NCBI RefSeq assembly: GCF_004216895.1
Contig: NZ_SGXE01000005.1
Span: forward strand, 1 to 64,000
Length of the DNA stretch: 64,000 nt
Direction: 5' to 3'
Source: Aquimarina brevivitae
Lineage (GTDB): Bacteria > Bacteroidota > Bacteroidia > Flavobacteriales > Flavobacteriaceae
This document shows positions 17,183-27,500 of this stretch, piece by piece. The notes below the pieces were generated by a model. It was not told the DNA's origin, did not search any database, and saw only the letters and a program-made list of their open reading frames with translations. The stretch's first letter is position 1; every line of letters starts with the position of its first letter. The position numbers and the translations under genes are program-made.

Positions 17183-17839
17183 CTACTTATCGACTTTATC
17201 TTTTTGTAAAACTCCATCCTTTAACAATTGATTGATTACGGCTTGTGTATATCCCTCTACAAAATTTTCTGCACTCTGAGGGTTATAGGTTTTGGATTGA
17301 GCAGACCAAAGAAGTTCCTCATTTTTTACATCATATAAATTGCTCTCTACATAATATACATTGGTATTTTGATAATATCCTGGTTGTTGGGCTACCTGAT
17401 AAAAATTAGTATAGTAACCATAGTAATTTCTATAATACCCAAACCCTGCAGGAGCATATGTTGTAGTTCCAGGAACATATCGAGTTACGGTTTCTTTATC
17501 TTTTAGATATACCGTAAAAATGGTTTCCATACCCGTTGACCGAATCTTCTCTAATACTTGTTCTTTGGATGGGGTTTCTGAAGTAAAAAAAGAACTTTTA
17601 AAGACCTTATTACCTTCAATAGATTTAAGACCTCTCTGTCTAGCCTCTGCCGCCAGATTACTTTCGAGCTTATTTTTGATTTGTGGACTTGGTCCCATAA
17701 CCTCAATAAAAACACTACCGTATTGATTAGTATTCAACAATTCGGTATTAGTCCAGGAGCCTGTCATTTTAGTATTCAGCCCTCCACAAGATAGCATCAA
17801 CAATGATAAACTAAGTAGTATGCCTATTGGATATTTCAT
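17183..17839 (-). CDS. Lipoprotein of unknown function, DUF4136-like
   Basis: The 218-residue product has a lipobox LMLSC (Cys18) and a domain with two parts: SVFIEVMGPSPQIKNKLESN (resembling periplasmic domains of DUF4136-type lipoproteins) and a Tyr-rich loop (about residues 120-155, GYYRNYYGYYTNFY). The last segment ESNLYDVKNEELLWSAQSKT fits a strand-helix ending typical of that family. It lies between two barrel genes in the same run. The DUF4136 assignment is tentative. Confidence 0.65.
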   Translation of the reverse strand: MKYPIGILLSLSLLMLSCGGLNTKMTGSWTNTELLNTNQYGSVFIEVMGPSPQIKNKLESNLAAEARQRGLKSIEGNKVFKSSFFTSETPSKEQVLEKIRSTGMETIFTVYLKDKETVTRYVPGTTTYAPAGFGYYRNYYGYYTNFYQVAQQPGYYQNTNVYYVESNLYDVKNEELLWSAQSKTYNPQSAENFVEGYTQAVINQLLKDGVLQKDKVDK

Positions 17840-17855
17840 AAGTTAGTATGTTAAA

Positions 17856-18407
17856 TTAAAATTTTTTGCTCAGTACAAAACCTACACCACCGACATCATA
17901 AATCTCTTTATGTAAGTAATCAAGTGCAACAGAGAGTTCCCAATCCCTATGTTCTAATACTATAAATTCACTTCCTATCCTGACTACCCCCAAGGTTTCA
18001 TTTTCATCAGACTCTATGCCGCCTCCTATGGACACAGACAATTTTGGCACTACCTGATAGGCTAACCCCAAGGATATTACCAATACATTTTCACGTTCTA
18101 TAAACACATTATCGCTTTTCTCTACCTCTATATTTATGATTTCAATATTGTTATAGGTTCCAATAGCCCATCGCTTAGTAAACCAGTATTCATATGCGAT
18201 CCCAAAAGAAGGAGCGACAATAAACTCTTTCTTATTCGTTTCAGGGTCTCTTCCTTCTGGTATCCAGGAATACCCTGTGTATATACCGAGTTTATGCCTA
18301 TGTGATGCTACATCGATTCTTTCTTCTTCTTCTTGGGCTAAGATTGGTTGCGTACTGAACAGTATAATGCAGCCTATAATTTTTACTATACTAGTATTTA
18401 CTTTCAT
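17856..18407 (-). CDS. Outer-membrane beta-barrel protein
   Basis: The 183-residue protein has a signal peptide (QPILAQ) followed by an acidic spacer EEEERID and barrel strands (HKLGIYTGYSWIP, FGIAYEYWF, KLSVSIGGGIESD, VGGVGFVLSKKF) ending in a C-terminal Phe. This is an outer-membrane protein of about eight strands. Its ligand is unknown. It is 17 bases upstream of the lipoprotein gene, so both are likely in one transcript. Confidence 0.75.
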   Translation of the reverse strand: MKVNTSIVKIIGCIILFSTQPILAQEEEERIDVASHRHKLGIYTGYSWIPEGRDPETNKKEFIVAPSFGIAYEYWFTKRWAIGTYNNIEIINIEVEKSDNVFIERENVLVISLGLAYQVVPKLSVSIGGGIESDENETLGVVRIGSEFIVLEHRDWELSVALDYLHKEIYDVGGVGFVLSKKF

Positions 18408-18532
18408 CTACTATTTTAGTAATCTGATATGAAACATAATTTAAAAGCCTGTAGCTCCTTTTACTGACGAAACGATAAACTTTGATACTTAATCTCCTGG
18501 TAAGGGATCAGCAATCAATTATTACATACTGG

Positions 18533-19372
18533 TTATTGTGCTTCGTTCTCAACCTTCGGTCGTTTAGGAAACAACAACACTAGATTAAAGCGAAAACCAA
18601 AATCAGGGTTAAACGTATTATTACCGTAATATACTTTGGGTCCTCCTCCCAGTTGTACTAATTGCTTGCCAAACTTGGTAACTTTAGCATAATAAAACCC
18701 TACGACCCCACCAAATATTTCATTTTCCCAACTTTGGGTATTTTCCGATGCTATCGTATAGGAAGCACCATTAGGTGTGGCATAGGTAAAGAAAGGTTGC
18801 ATAAAACTAACACTAAGCTCTTCACCATCCCCAGCATAGGACCAGAGATGATTGACTAAACCTCCAAAAGTATAAGGGCCTGATATCTTTAAAATTACAG
18901 CATTTGGCCCAGCAGCCCACGTATTACTTTTAAAAGCATCTTCTGTTGCCGTTGGTAGAAGCAACACAGGGCCTACTCCCCAAACAAGTCCAGAAGAAGT
19001 GGCTTCTTTTGGCGAAAAGAAGAGACTTTGGGTAATATCACCTAAGCCCGAGTTGGAACTTCCGTCAAACACAACATCCTTTTGGTCAATAAACGGAACA
19101 ATAGTTCTGCTTATTAAGTTCCAGTCTTTACCAATACTAAAAGGTATTACGGGCTGAACATTAAGATTATATCGGAATCCCTCGTTAGGCCCCACTGAAA
19201 AGTCAAAATTGTTTTGAAATGGTAAACTTATCAAACTGGCAACAGGATTAGCTAACTGTTTGGCTAATTCTTCGGTGGATACCCCATCGCCTTGCGCAAC
19301 AAGGTTACCATAACTGCAAACAATAAGTAAGAAGATGACAAAATTTTTACGGACTAGTAAATGACATTTCAT
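18533..19372 (-). CDS. Outer-membrane transporter-like protein (often annotated neuromedin U)
   Basis: The 279-residue protein has a signal peptide (CSYGNLVAQ) and then ELAKQLANPVASLISLPFQ, a segment that defines a widespread family of putative outer-membrane proteins commonly mis-annotated as neuromedin U. Barrel-like strands follow (GLGDITQSLFF, WGVGPVLLLPTATED, FNPDFGFRFNLVLLF). The start at 19372 is chosen because the earlier ATG at 19426 adds 18 basic residues before the signal. It is the first gene of the five-gene minus-strand run. Confidence 0.78.
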   Translation of the reverse strand: MKCHLLVRKNFVIFLLIVCSYGNLVAQGDGVSTEELAKQLANPVASLISLPFQNNFDFSVGPNEGFRYNLNVQPVIPFSIGKDWNLISRTIVPFIDQKDVVFDGSSNSGLGDITQSLFFSPKEATSSGLVWGVGPVLLLPTATEDAFKSNTWAAGPNAVILKISGPYTFGGLVNHLWSYAGDGEELSVSFMQPFFTYATPNGASYTIASENTQSWENEIFGGVVGFYYAKVTKFGKQLVQLGGGPKVYYGNNTFNPDFGFRFNLVLLFPKRPKVENEAQ

Positions 19373-19580
19373 ACGTTTTTTCTTAAAGTTATTGTTAATT
19401 CCTATGGCTCTTAAAAGGTTTAACATTTTCTAAACAAAAAACTAATAATCAATACTTTAACCGTAGAAAAAATAGGGATTTATAGTAATTCACCCTTAAA
19501 CTTCTATCTTTTTTATACATTTTCTTCTATAGTTATTTGTATTTTTAACAGCACTAGTCACACAATGAAATTTTTAACCC

Positions 19581-20009
19581 ATGACTTTTAAAACCCGAAG
19601 AGATCCACTATTTTCATTGATACTACTTGCTGTGGTTATATTTCTTGTTTATATCTTTACCATTGCGGTTATAGAAATGGAAACATTTGAAGCCGCGGAT
19701 ATTTTTACCTCGACCTTAGTGATTGTAGTACTGATATTTTTAATTTGGTCCTATTTGGATACCCGATATATCATCACCAACGATAAATTGAAATATATCT
19801 GTGGACCCATTAGAGGAACCATCAATATTGAGGATATTAACAAAATAACGCTTCATAAAACGCTTTGGGTGGGTTTCAGGCCAGCGATGGCACGAAAAGG
19901 GATCATCATTCATTACCAAAAATTTGACCAACTTTATATTTCTCCATCTTCAAACCAGTCATTTGCAGATTATTTGACTTCCTTAAACCCTAAAATCATC
20001 GTAGACTAA
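19581..20009 (+). CDS. Membrane-anchored PH-domain protein
   Basis: The 142-residue protein has two transmembrane helices (about 12-32 and 42-58) and a small C-terminal domain with strands TRYIITNDKLKYICGPIRG and DINKITLHKTLW. These are typical of bacterial PH-like (bPH/YdbS-like) domains. Such domains sit next to membranes in bacteria and their ligands are mostly unknown. The stop overlaps the ATG of the next gene (TAATG), indicating translational coupling. Confidence 0.75.
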   Translation: MTFKTRRDPLFSLILLAVVIFLVYIFTIAVIEMETFEAADIFTSTLVIVVLIFLIWSYLDTRYIITNDKLKYICGPIRGTINIEDINKITLHKTLWVGFRPAMARKGIIIHYQKFDQLYISPSSNQSFADYLTSLNPKIIVD

Positions 20010-20557
20010 TGGGAAAACAATTTGAAGCCTTGACACCGCAGCATACTGAATTTATAAAGGCTCAAAAAATCTTTTTTGTCGGAACAGCTGCTACTACAGG
20101 TAGCGTCAATATATCTCCAAAGGGTATGGATACGTTTAGGGTGATCGATGCTAACAAAATTGTGTGGCTCAATCTTACCGGAAGTGGTAATGAAACCGCA
20201 GCACATTTGCTACAAAATTCGAGAATGACTATTCTTTTTTGTGCTTTTGAGGGTAAACCCCTTATTTTAAGATTGTATGGACAGGCTAAAATTTTTCATC
20301 ACGGAGAACGTGGTTTTGATACTAACATAGCGCTTTTTCCTGATATACCTGGATCCAGACAAATTATCGAAATGAAGATTGAAAAAGTACAAACCTCCTG
20401 TGGCTTTGCAGTACCCTTCATGGATTTTAAAGAAGAACGCACTCAATTAAAATCCTGGGCAACGAAAAAAGGTGACGATAAGATTAAAGCCTATTGGCAA
20501 GAAAAAAACAAAAAAAGCATTGATGGTTTTGAAACCAATATGAGCGAGTATCTTTAA
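20009..20557 (+). CDS. Pyridoxamine 5'-phosphate oxidase-like flavoprotein
   Basis: The 182-residue protein matches the PNPOx-like split-barrel family. KIFFVGTAATTGSVNISPKG and WLNLTGSGNETAAHLLQN are the FMN-binding strands, and ILFCAFEGKPLILRLYGQA closes the barrel. Members of this subfamily reduce flavin- or F420-type substrates, or are uncharacterised. No specific substrate can be stated. It overlaps the PH-domain gene by one base. Confidence 0.82.
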   Translation: MGKQFEALTPQHTEFIKAQKIFFVGTAATTGSVNISPKGMDTFRVIDANKIVWLNLTGSGNETAAHLLQNSRMTILFCAFEGKPLILRLYGQAKIFHHGERGFDTNIALFPDIPGSRQIIEMKIEKVQTSCGFAVPFMDFKEERTQLKSWATKKGDDKIKAYWQEKNKKSIDGFETNMSEYL

Positions 20558-20586
20558 TTTAGGCACACCTAACACAATCTTTCTCC

Positions 20587-21903
20587 ATGAGTACGAAAAC
20601 CAAATTAAGTTTAGAAAAATTATACGACTTAGTGAATAATGAAGAGGATGCGCGAATTTGTAAAGATATTCCTGATAGTGCCTGTCAGTATACCCCTAAA
20701 AACTATTTTGTAATACTCTTCAGCAATACCCTAACTAAATTAGGGGATACGCTAAGTAATCCTAAAACTGTATTGGCTTGGATTATGAATTATATCAACG
20801 CCCCAGTATTTTTAATTAGTTTCATAGTACCGATTAGGGAGTCGGGTTCAATGTTACCACAAATCCTTATTGCCAATTACATCAGAAAATTACCCGTTCG
20901 AAAATGGATTTGGGTAATTGGATCAATTTTGCAAGCCATTGCATTGGTAGGAATGGGCTTTACCGCTTTAAATTATTCGGGTACGTTAGCAGGATGGTTG
21001 ATTGTTGGACTACTCGTTGTTTTCAGTCTATCCAGAGGATTATGCTCTGTGGCCTCTAAAGATGTGTTGGGCAAAACCATCCCTAAAACACGACGCGGAA
21101 CATTAAAAGGCTATACCGTTTCGGTCTCGGGTGTATTGGTATTAGTGGCTGGTTTGTATTTACTATTTAAATCCGAAGAAGAGTCCACGATAAGCTTTTA
21201 TAGCTATATCCTATTTTTTGCAGCTTCCTTATGGATCATAGCTGCACTCATCTATAGTTTTATATTTGAAAGAAAAGGTGAAACGGATGGAGGAGCTAAT
21301 GGTTTTACTGAAGCAATTTCAAAATTAAAATTAATCAAAACCGACACGCAATTCCGAAATTTTGTGATTTCGCGATCCTTATTGCTCTGCTCGGCACTTA
21401 CTGCTCCATATTACGTAGTCTTAGCACAGCAACACACCGGTACAGAATCCTATATACTAGGGTTATTTATAATTTCTAACGGGATTGCTTCGATAATTAG
21501 TGCTCCCATATGGGGGAAAATGGCGGATCGCTCCAGTAAGGATGTGATGAGTAAAGCAGCATTGGTTACGGCTATATTAGGTATTTTAGTTTTTATCATT
21601 GTAACCTGGATACCCACTCTCAAAACTCTGGTATGGACCTACCCAATTGCATTTTTTATTTTAGGTATAGCACACAGTGGTGTACGTTTAGGTAGAAAAA
21701 CCTATATCGTAGATATGGCAGGGGGCAATAAACGAACCGATTATGTTGCGGTAAGCAATACCCTTATCGGATTTATTTTATTAGTAACCGGAAGCATTGG
21801 TGCCTTAGCTTCTACAATCAGTACAGAAGGTATCATTTTAGTTTTATCGCTACTAGGACTAGTGGGCGCTTATAAAAGTTACCAATTACCTAATGTAGAA
21901 TAA
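20587..21903 (+). CDS. MFS transporter
   Basis: The 438-residue protein has about 12 hydrophobic segments and a conserved cytoplasmic loop PIWGKMADRSSKDVMSK, typical of major facilitator superfamily transporters. N-terminal residues 1-45 are soluble and include a Cys-containing segment (ARICKDIPDSACQY), unusual for MFS proteins. Substrate cannot be predicted. It follows the flavoprotein gene by 29 bases and probably shares its transcript. Its 3' end converges with the M23 peptidase gene. Confidence 0.85.
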   Translation: MSTKTKLSLEKLYDLVNNEEDARICKDIPDSACQYTPKNYFVILFSNTLTKLGDTLSNPKTVLAWIMNYINAPVFLISFIVPIRESGSMLPQILIANYIRKLPVRKWIWVIGSILQAIALVGMGFTALNYSGTLAGWLIVGLLVVFSLSRGLCSVASKDVLGKTIPKTRRGTLKGYTVSVSGVLVLVAGLYLLFKSEEESTISFYSYILFFAASLWIIAALIYSFIFERKGETDGGANGFTEAISKLKLIKTDTQFRNFVISRSLLLCSALTAPYYVVLAQQHTGTESYILGLFIISNGIASIISAPIWGKMADRSSKDVMSKAALVTAILGILVFIIVTWIPTLKTLVWTYPIAFFILGIAHSGVRLGRKTYIVDMAGGNKRTDYVAVSNTLIGFILLVTGSIGALASTISTEGIILVLSLLGLVGAYKSYQLPNVE

Positions 21904-21907
21904 CGCA

Positions 21908-22720
21908 TCAATACGCCCTTGTGTATTGTTCTTTTTCCTGTAGTTGAACCGCTTCCTTACCTTCTCCTATACGAAATTTGGTAGGAATAGTCTTCATACT
22001 TTTTATTTGTTGGGTATATACTATGAAATGCAAATGAGGGCCTGTTGCCCAACCGACATCACCGCTATATCCAATAAATTGTCCTTTACTGATTGCATCC
22101 CCTACCTCAACTTTAGCCCCACCTTTTTTGATATGGGTGTATTCTGCAAAAGTACCATCAGGATGATAAATTGTAATGTAGTTATTATATTTTGCACAGG
22201 ATTGATCGGTACAACGCTTTGAAAAGCTTTCTTCTACATCAACAACAATACCCTCTCGGGCTGCATAAATTTTTGTTCCTATTGGCATTTTAAAATCCAA
22301 AGCATACTCATTGGCGTGCGAAATGGAGCCATTATACCCCTGTGTCAACCAAAAGGTTTCTCCTGTACCAAAAGGTAAATTATACGCATAATCCTGATCA
22401 TAGGTTTTAAGCTCATGATCTCCAAAATTATACGTTGTGGCAAAGCCAAATTTTATAGGTTTCTTTCGGTCTATTACGGTTAATTCTGTGATAGGATAAG
22501 CCTTAGATTGGGCAGGAATCACAAATATTTTTTTATCTCCCTGAGAACTCGTTAGATTGGCGATTTTGAGATTTAATTCGGCAGAGACCGGTGCGTATTC
22601 CTTATTATCAGCTACTACTAAAAAACCGTCAGCCGTTTCCTGATAATAAATCTTAAAATTTTCTTGAGCTATGCCACTGCAAACCATCAAAAAAACAACC
22701 CATAAGAACAATTGCTTCAT
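21908..22720 (-). CDS. M23 family metallopeptidase
   Basis: The 270-residue protein has a signal peptide (VCSGIAQ), an N-terminal beta-rich region, and a C-terminal LytM/M23 domain. The metal-binding pattern is present: His in ISHANEYALDF, Asp in the same motif, and the GPHLHFIVY active-site strand, with GTKIYAAREGIVVDV as the conserved core. It should cut peptidoglycan cross-bridges or act as an amidase activator in the periplasm. ATG 22720 is preferred to an upstream in-frame ATG at 22747. Confidence 0.85.
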   Translation of the reverse strand: MKQLFLWVVFLMVCSGIAQENFKIYYQETADGFLVVADNKEYAPVSAELNLKIANLTSSQGDKKIFVIPAQSKAYPITELTVIDRKKPIKFGFATTYNFGDHELKTYDQDYAYNLPFGTGETFWLTQGYNGSISHANEYALDFKMPIGTKIYAAREGIVVDVEESFSKRCTDQSCAKYNNYITIYHPDGTFAEYTHIKKGGAKVEVGDAISKGQFIGYSGDVGWATGPHLHFIVYTQQIKSMKTIPTKFRIGEGKEAVQLQEKEQYTRAY

Positions 22721-22816
22721 TTCTTTTTTTACGATATTACTGAGCAATAACTATACCAAATAAACAACTGTAAAACAGTAACTTAAATCAGTTCAAAAAA
22801 TCGAGATATAGCGTAG

Positions 22817-24565
22817 TTAGTAATTAAACTTATACGTTAGTCCACCAAGCACCTGTATCCCTTGTACCGGAAAATTCACCCAACGTTCATAGTTGTTACC
22901 GAGCAAATTGTTTCCTTTTACAAATACCGATAGTTGATCGCTAAATCGATACCTAACCGATATATTGGCATCCATATAACTATCTAAGGTTATGGAAGGA
23001 TCAGGATTTGAAGGCGTAGGTGCTTCTGTAGAATCAATATCCATACGTTCTCCTACATAAAATGTCTGAGCGCCAACCGACCAATTATCATCAATTTGAT
23101 AATTCAGCATAAGAGTAGCTGTTACCTCGGGTAAATTCCAGGCTTCCGCTTCGTTATCCGTGGTGTAACTGGCATAGGTACCATTGATGCCAAGGGTAAA
23201 GGTTTTATTAATTTCAAAATTTAATTCTCCATAAACCCCTAAACGCTCTACAGTATCGTAGCGATACGAATACGAATTTCCATAATCAAAATCCTGAAGC
23301 TGAATCACTTCAGGGCGGTTATTGACAAAGAGAGGTTTTCCCTCTTCAGCAGTATAGCTTGCTTTTACTTTATAATTTACGAGGTCGCTGATCTTTCCCT
23401 TCAGCCCCAAGTATGCATCATATTGTTTATTTGTAGGCGCTATAAACAAGGTAGGCGACACAAAAGGATTTTCTTCAACTGCTTGTTCATAAGTATTTTG
23501 TTTCAGTTCTCCTTCAATACCTGCATAGGCGATTACCATATCATCCAGTAATTGATAGGATGCCGTTACATTTGGATAAATGAACACATCAGACTCACTA
23601 TTTTCGGTATCCAAACTAAAGTAAATAGAAGCTCCAAGGTTTAACCTAAGATTATCCCGTAAAATAGACACATTGGGGTTTACACCTAGATTTAAAAAAC
23701 CATATTCATTTGGAATCTGTAAAGACTGATTTAAATCTCTTTCAAAACTACCAGATAGATAATCTACAATGATGTTGGTCGTTATCAATTCCTCTCCAAT
23801 CTCAAGATGTAAGGTAGGAGAAACAACCGCATGATGTTGTATTGAATTATACGCATCTCCAAAATAGTTGTAGCTGATTTCGCCTTCTTTAAAAATCGCA
23901 TCATCAAATTTAACCTTAGCCGTTAATCCCGCTCCGAAATAACTTTGTTCGGGATCAATTGCAGCTATTTGTTCAGCTGTAAGCTCTGGCTCTTCTGGTA
24001 AACCATACCAATTAAAAAGCTGATGAGAAACATTCACCCCAATTCCATACGTATACTTCCGCGCTCTAGAGGTATAATTTAAATCTAAGTACGTTTGATA
24101 AAATTTATTTTCCAACGCTACATCATCAATCCCCCCTTGAGAGGAATTATGATGCAAAAATACTCCTGCATTATCTGTTCGATTAAGTTCAAAATTACTA
24201 TAAAACTCACCTAAAACTGAGGTGTAATTACCAAAACCTAAGGTAGCATAATTATCATAAATGGTTGCTTTTTTAGGGCGATCAATGCTCGCTGCTCTAC
24301 CTTTTGCCGGAGTAAAAGTAGACGCTACCGGAACCGAAAAAATACTGTATTGTACCGCTTTTTTCTGTTGTGTTATAGAGTCTTCAATTTTGGGATTCGT
24401 TTTAATCTTAGAGGCATCTTGTATGGTTGGTGTATACGCTTTAACGATCATCACCTTTTCGGTTCCAATATTTTTGTCCTCCTGATCCTTATCTTGTGCT
24501 AGTACACTATGACTAGTTAAAAATATACAGACAAGCCACACCGCTTGTTTACATTTTTTTTGCAT
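22817..24565 (-). CDS. TonB-receptor-like outer-membrane barrel without a plug
   Basis: The 582-residue protein has a signal peptide (SHSVLAQ), a short N-terminal segment EKVMIVKAYTPTIQDASKI, and then barrel strands to the C-terminal VLGGLTYKFNY. It contains RFSDQLSVFVKGNNLLGNNYERW, typical of the last strands of TonB-dependent receptors. I find no recognisable plug domain, so transport by the usual TonB mechanism is doubtful. It starts 27 bases after the TPR gene and is likely its partner. Confidence 0.72.
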   Translation of the reverse strand: MQKKCKQAVWLVCIFLTSHSVLAQDKDQEDKNIGTEKVMIVKAYTPTIQDASKIKTNPKIEDSITQQKKAVQYSIFSVPVASTFTPAKGRAASIDRPKKATIYDNYATLGFGNYTSVLGEFYSNFELNRTDNAGVFLHHNSSQGGIDDVALENKFYQTYLDLNYTSRARKYTYGIGVNVSHQLFNWYGLPEEPELTAEQIAAIDPEQSYFGAGLTAKVKFDDAIFKEGEISYNYFGDAYNSIQHHAVVSPTLHLEIGEELITTNIIVDYLSGSFERDLNQSLQIPNEYGFLNLGVNPNVSILRDNLRLNLGASIYFSLDTENSESDVFIYPNVTASYQLLDDMVIAYAGIEGELKQNTYEQAVEENPFVSPTLFIAPTNKQYDAYLGLKGKISDLVNYKVKASYTAEEGKPLFVNNRPEVIQLQDFDYGNSYSYRYDTVERLGVYGELNFEINKTFTLGINGTYASYTTDNEAEAWNLPEVTATLMLNYQIDDNWSVGAQTFYVGERMDIDSTEAPTPSNPDPSITLDSYMDANISVRYRFSDQLSVFVKGNNLLGNNYERWVNFPVQGIQVLGGLTYKFNY

Positions 24566-24591
24566 AAAACAATTACTATTATATAACACTT

Positions 24592-27500
24592 TTATTGCTC
24601 TGTTTGGATTGATGAATTTGTTTTTGCCTCTTCGCTTTTAATCTGTTGCAATTCTTTTTTGGCTTCAGCCATAACATCTGGATAGGCAGTAAAGTTTTTA
24701 ATGACACTTTCTAAGATATACGTAGCTTGATACGCATCACCAAGTTGATAAAAGTTTTTCGCCATAAGCACCAATCCTTTTGCTCCATATAGCTTATAGC
24801 CCGAATAATTCTTGGCCAATTCTTGGATGGAAGCATTAGAGCTTTTGTACTCTTTTTTTACATGTTTAAAATAGGCCTCGTAATACAGTGCCTCAGCTGC
24901 TATTTCTCCACTAGCTATTTTTCTTACTTCAGCATACGCTTTTTCAGCTGTAGCTTCATCTGCAGTTTGCATTGCTGCTCTTGCTAAAAACAATTTGGCA
25001 TCTGCTTTAACATCCTCCTGTACTTTTGGGTTAGCCAATACTTTTTGGGCATACGCTAGAGTTTTAGTATAATTAACCAAGCTATAGTAAGACTTCATCA
25101 AATTAGATTGAGCAAAAACTATATTTTCTGGTTGATCAGCCATTTGCTCTAAACGTTCCAAAATTGGTATGGCTTCTTCGTACTTTTTATCCTGAAGATA
25201 AATCTGAGCTAATTTAGCCAATGACTCTTCAGTATACTCCGTGTTTTCATAGGCTATTACGGCTTTATAATGGGGTATACTCTGCATTTTTTGTCCATTC
25301 ATAACCAACAATTGCGCCAGATAAAAATGACTTTTAAGTTGATGAATACCATTAGGAAACTGCTCTAGATAGGCTTCTAATGCCTGCACAGCATTATCAC
25401 TTCCGTCTAAATATTGCTTTTCGGCAGCTTCATAGGCAGTATTATCCAAGTCTTCATTACTAATATCTATAAAGGATAACCCTTTTACCCAGCTAGCGTA
25501 TTCGTTTGTTTTTCCTAAATCTACATAAATCAATCTAGCTGTACTTACTGCTTGTATGGACTCTGGCGTGCCTGGATAATCAGCTACCACTTTTTTGAAT
25601 TTGGATAAAGCGCGAGCCCCATCATTTCCATTATAATAAATCAGCCCTTGTTTCAACAAAGCTTTAGGTACATAAATACTATTGGGCATGGTAGTAATAA
25701 TCTTATTATATGCTGCAATAGCATCCGCAATTTTGTTAACAGCGACATAGGTGTTTCCTAATTGATAGAGTGCTTCATCTTTGTAGACTGATCGCTCATA
25801 AAGCTTTAGGAATAATTCTAAATCCTTGATTTTTTGTTCGTTTCTATCTACAAAACCATAACTTATCGCTTTTTGATAGTGGGCGTAATCAGCATCCTTC
25901 CCGTCCAATTTAATCGCACTATTATAGGCTTCCATTGCCGGCCAATATTTACTTGACACAAAATAACTATCTCCAATACGCAGATAGGTATCTGCTAGTT
26001 TTTCTTTTGGAATAGACGACTGTTTTGCAAATTTAGAAAAGGCCTCCGCCGCTTGTTCGTATTGTTTGATTTTAAAATAGGTGTAGCCGATATTGTAATA
26101 CAAATTATCAAATACTTCGGTTGTTTCTGCTTCTAAAAGCCCTTCGAACTCTTTATAACCGATTAGTGCTTCCTTGAAGTTTTGCAGTAGGTAATCACTT
26201 TCTGCTTTCCAGTAGGTTGCTTTTGCTACATAACCTTGGTCTCTTGGTTGTGATAGCGACAGGTCAAAATGCTTCTTGGCGGCTGTATATTCCCCTTTAT
26301 TGAATAACTCGATCCCCCTATAAAAAGCTACTTTTTGAAAAATTATTTTATTCTCAAAATTGCGACTTGTCTCTAACAAGGTCATGGCTTCCTTATAATT
26401 CTTGGAAGTGATGTAAGAACTTATTAATAATTCATTAATTTCTTCTACATAAACCGAATCTGGGTATTGATCTAAAAATGCCAGTAATACCGTGGGTGTA
26501 CTTTCGTACGAGTTTCCGATATCATAACTCAATTTAGCATAATTATAAAAAGCATCTTTCTTAATTTTTGGATCAAAATCCATCTCTGACGCATTTTTAA
26601 ACGCATTAAGTGCTTCCTGTTTTTTACCCGTTTCTAAATACGATTCAGCCAAATGATAATAGGCATTCTGGGCTACCGCGTTATTACCCGATATAATTTT
26701 ATTAAACTCAGCAATGGCGCTCTGATAATCGCTTTGTTTATAATAGGCATATCCTAATTGATAGTAATCAGTATTATTCCATTTCCCTTTTCTTCCTTGA
26801 TACGCCTGTAGATAAGGTATAGCCTTATCATATTCTTGTAAGTTAAAGTAGCTTTCGCCTATGATCTTATTCAATTCTGATTTTTCAGTAGGTTTTGCTG
26901 TGGGCAATTGCTTGAGGCCTTCATCAATCGCCTCCTGGAAATTACCCGACTTAAAACTCATATCACTTTGAAAATAAGATAAGTTTTTATCGTATTCCTT
27001 TAGATCCCGAACTTCATCAAATAGTTTTGTAGCTTCTTGATAGTCATCACCTTCATAAGCAATAAAACCTAAATAATATTTAGACTGTGAACCGTACTGC
27101 GCTGAATTTTGAACTCTATTTAAATATTTGCGTGCTTCATTAAAACGCTGGATTTTGAAGTATGCATACCCGTTGTTGAAATTGTACTTTTCTTGCTCCG
27201 CCCTACTTAAACGCGACTGGTCTACTCTATCGTACCATTTTCTGGCAAATGCATAATTTCCATTATCAAAATAATAATTTGCTACATCCAGGTAAGCTGC
27301 ATTTTTTTTGATACTCGTAGGATATTGGGTTACAAAATCTTCCATCAATTGATCTGCATTCTTTTGATTTAACCACACTGCACAATTAGCGATATAGTAA
27401 CTACAGTCTGCTTTGATATTTTCATCTGAAACCTCATCTCTTACAAAATCAAAAAGTCGTTGCGCTGCCAAGAACTGTTTGTTATTATACAACTCTAAGG

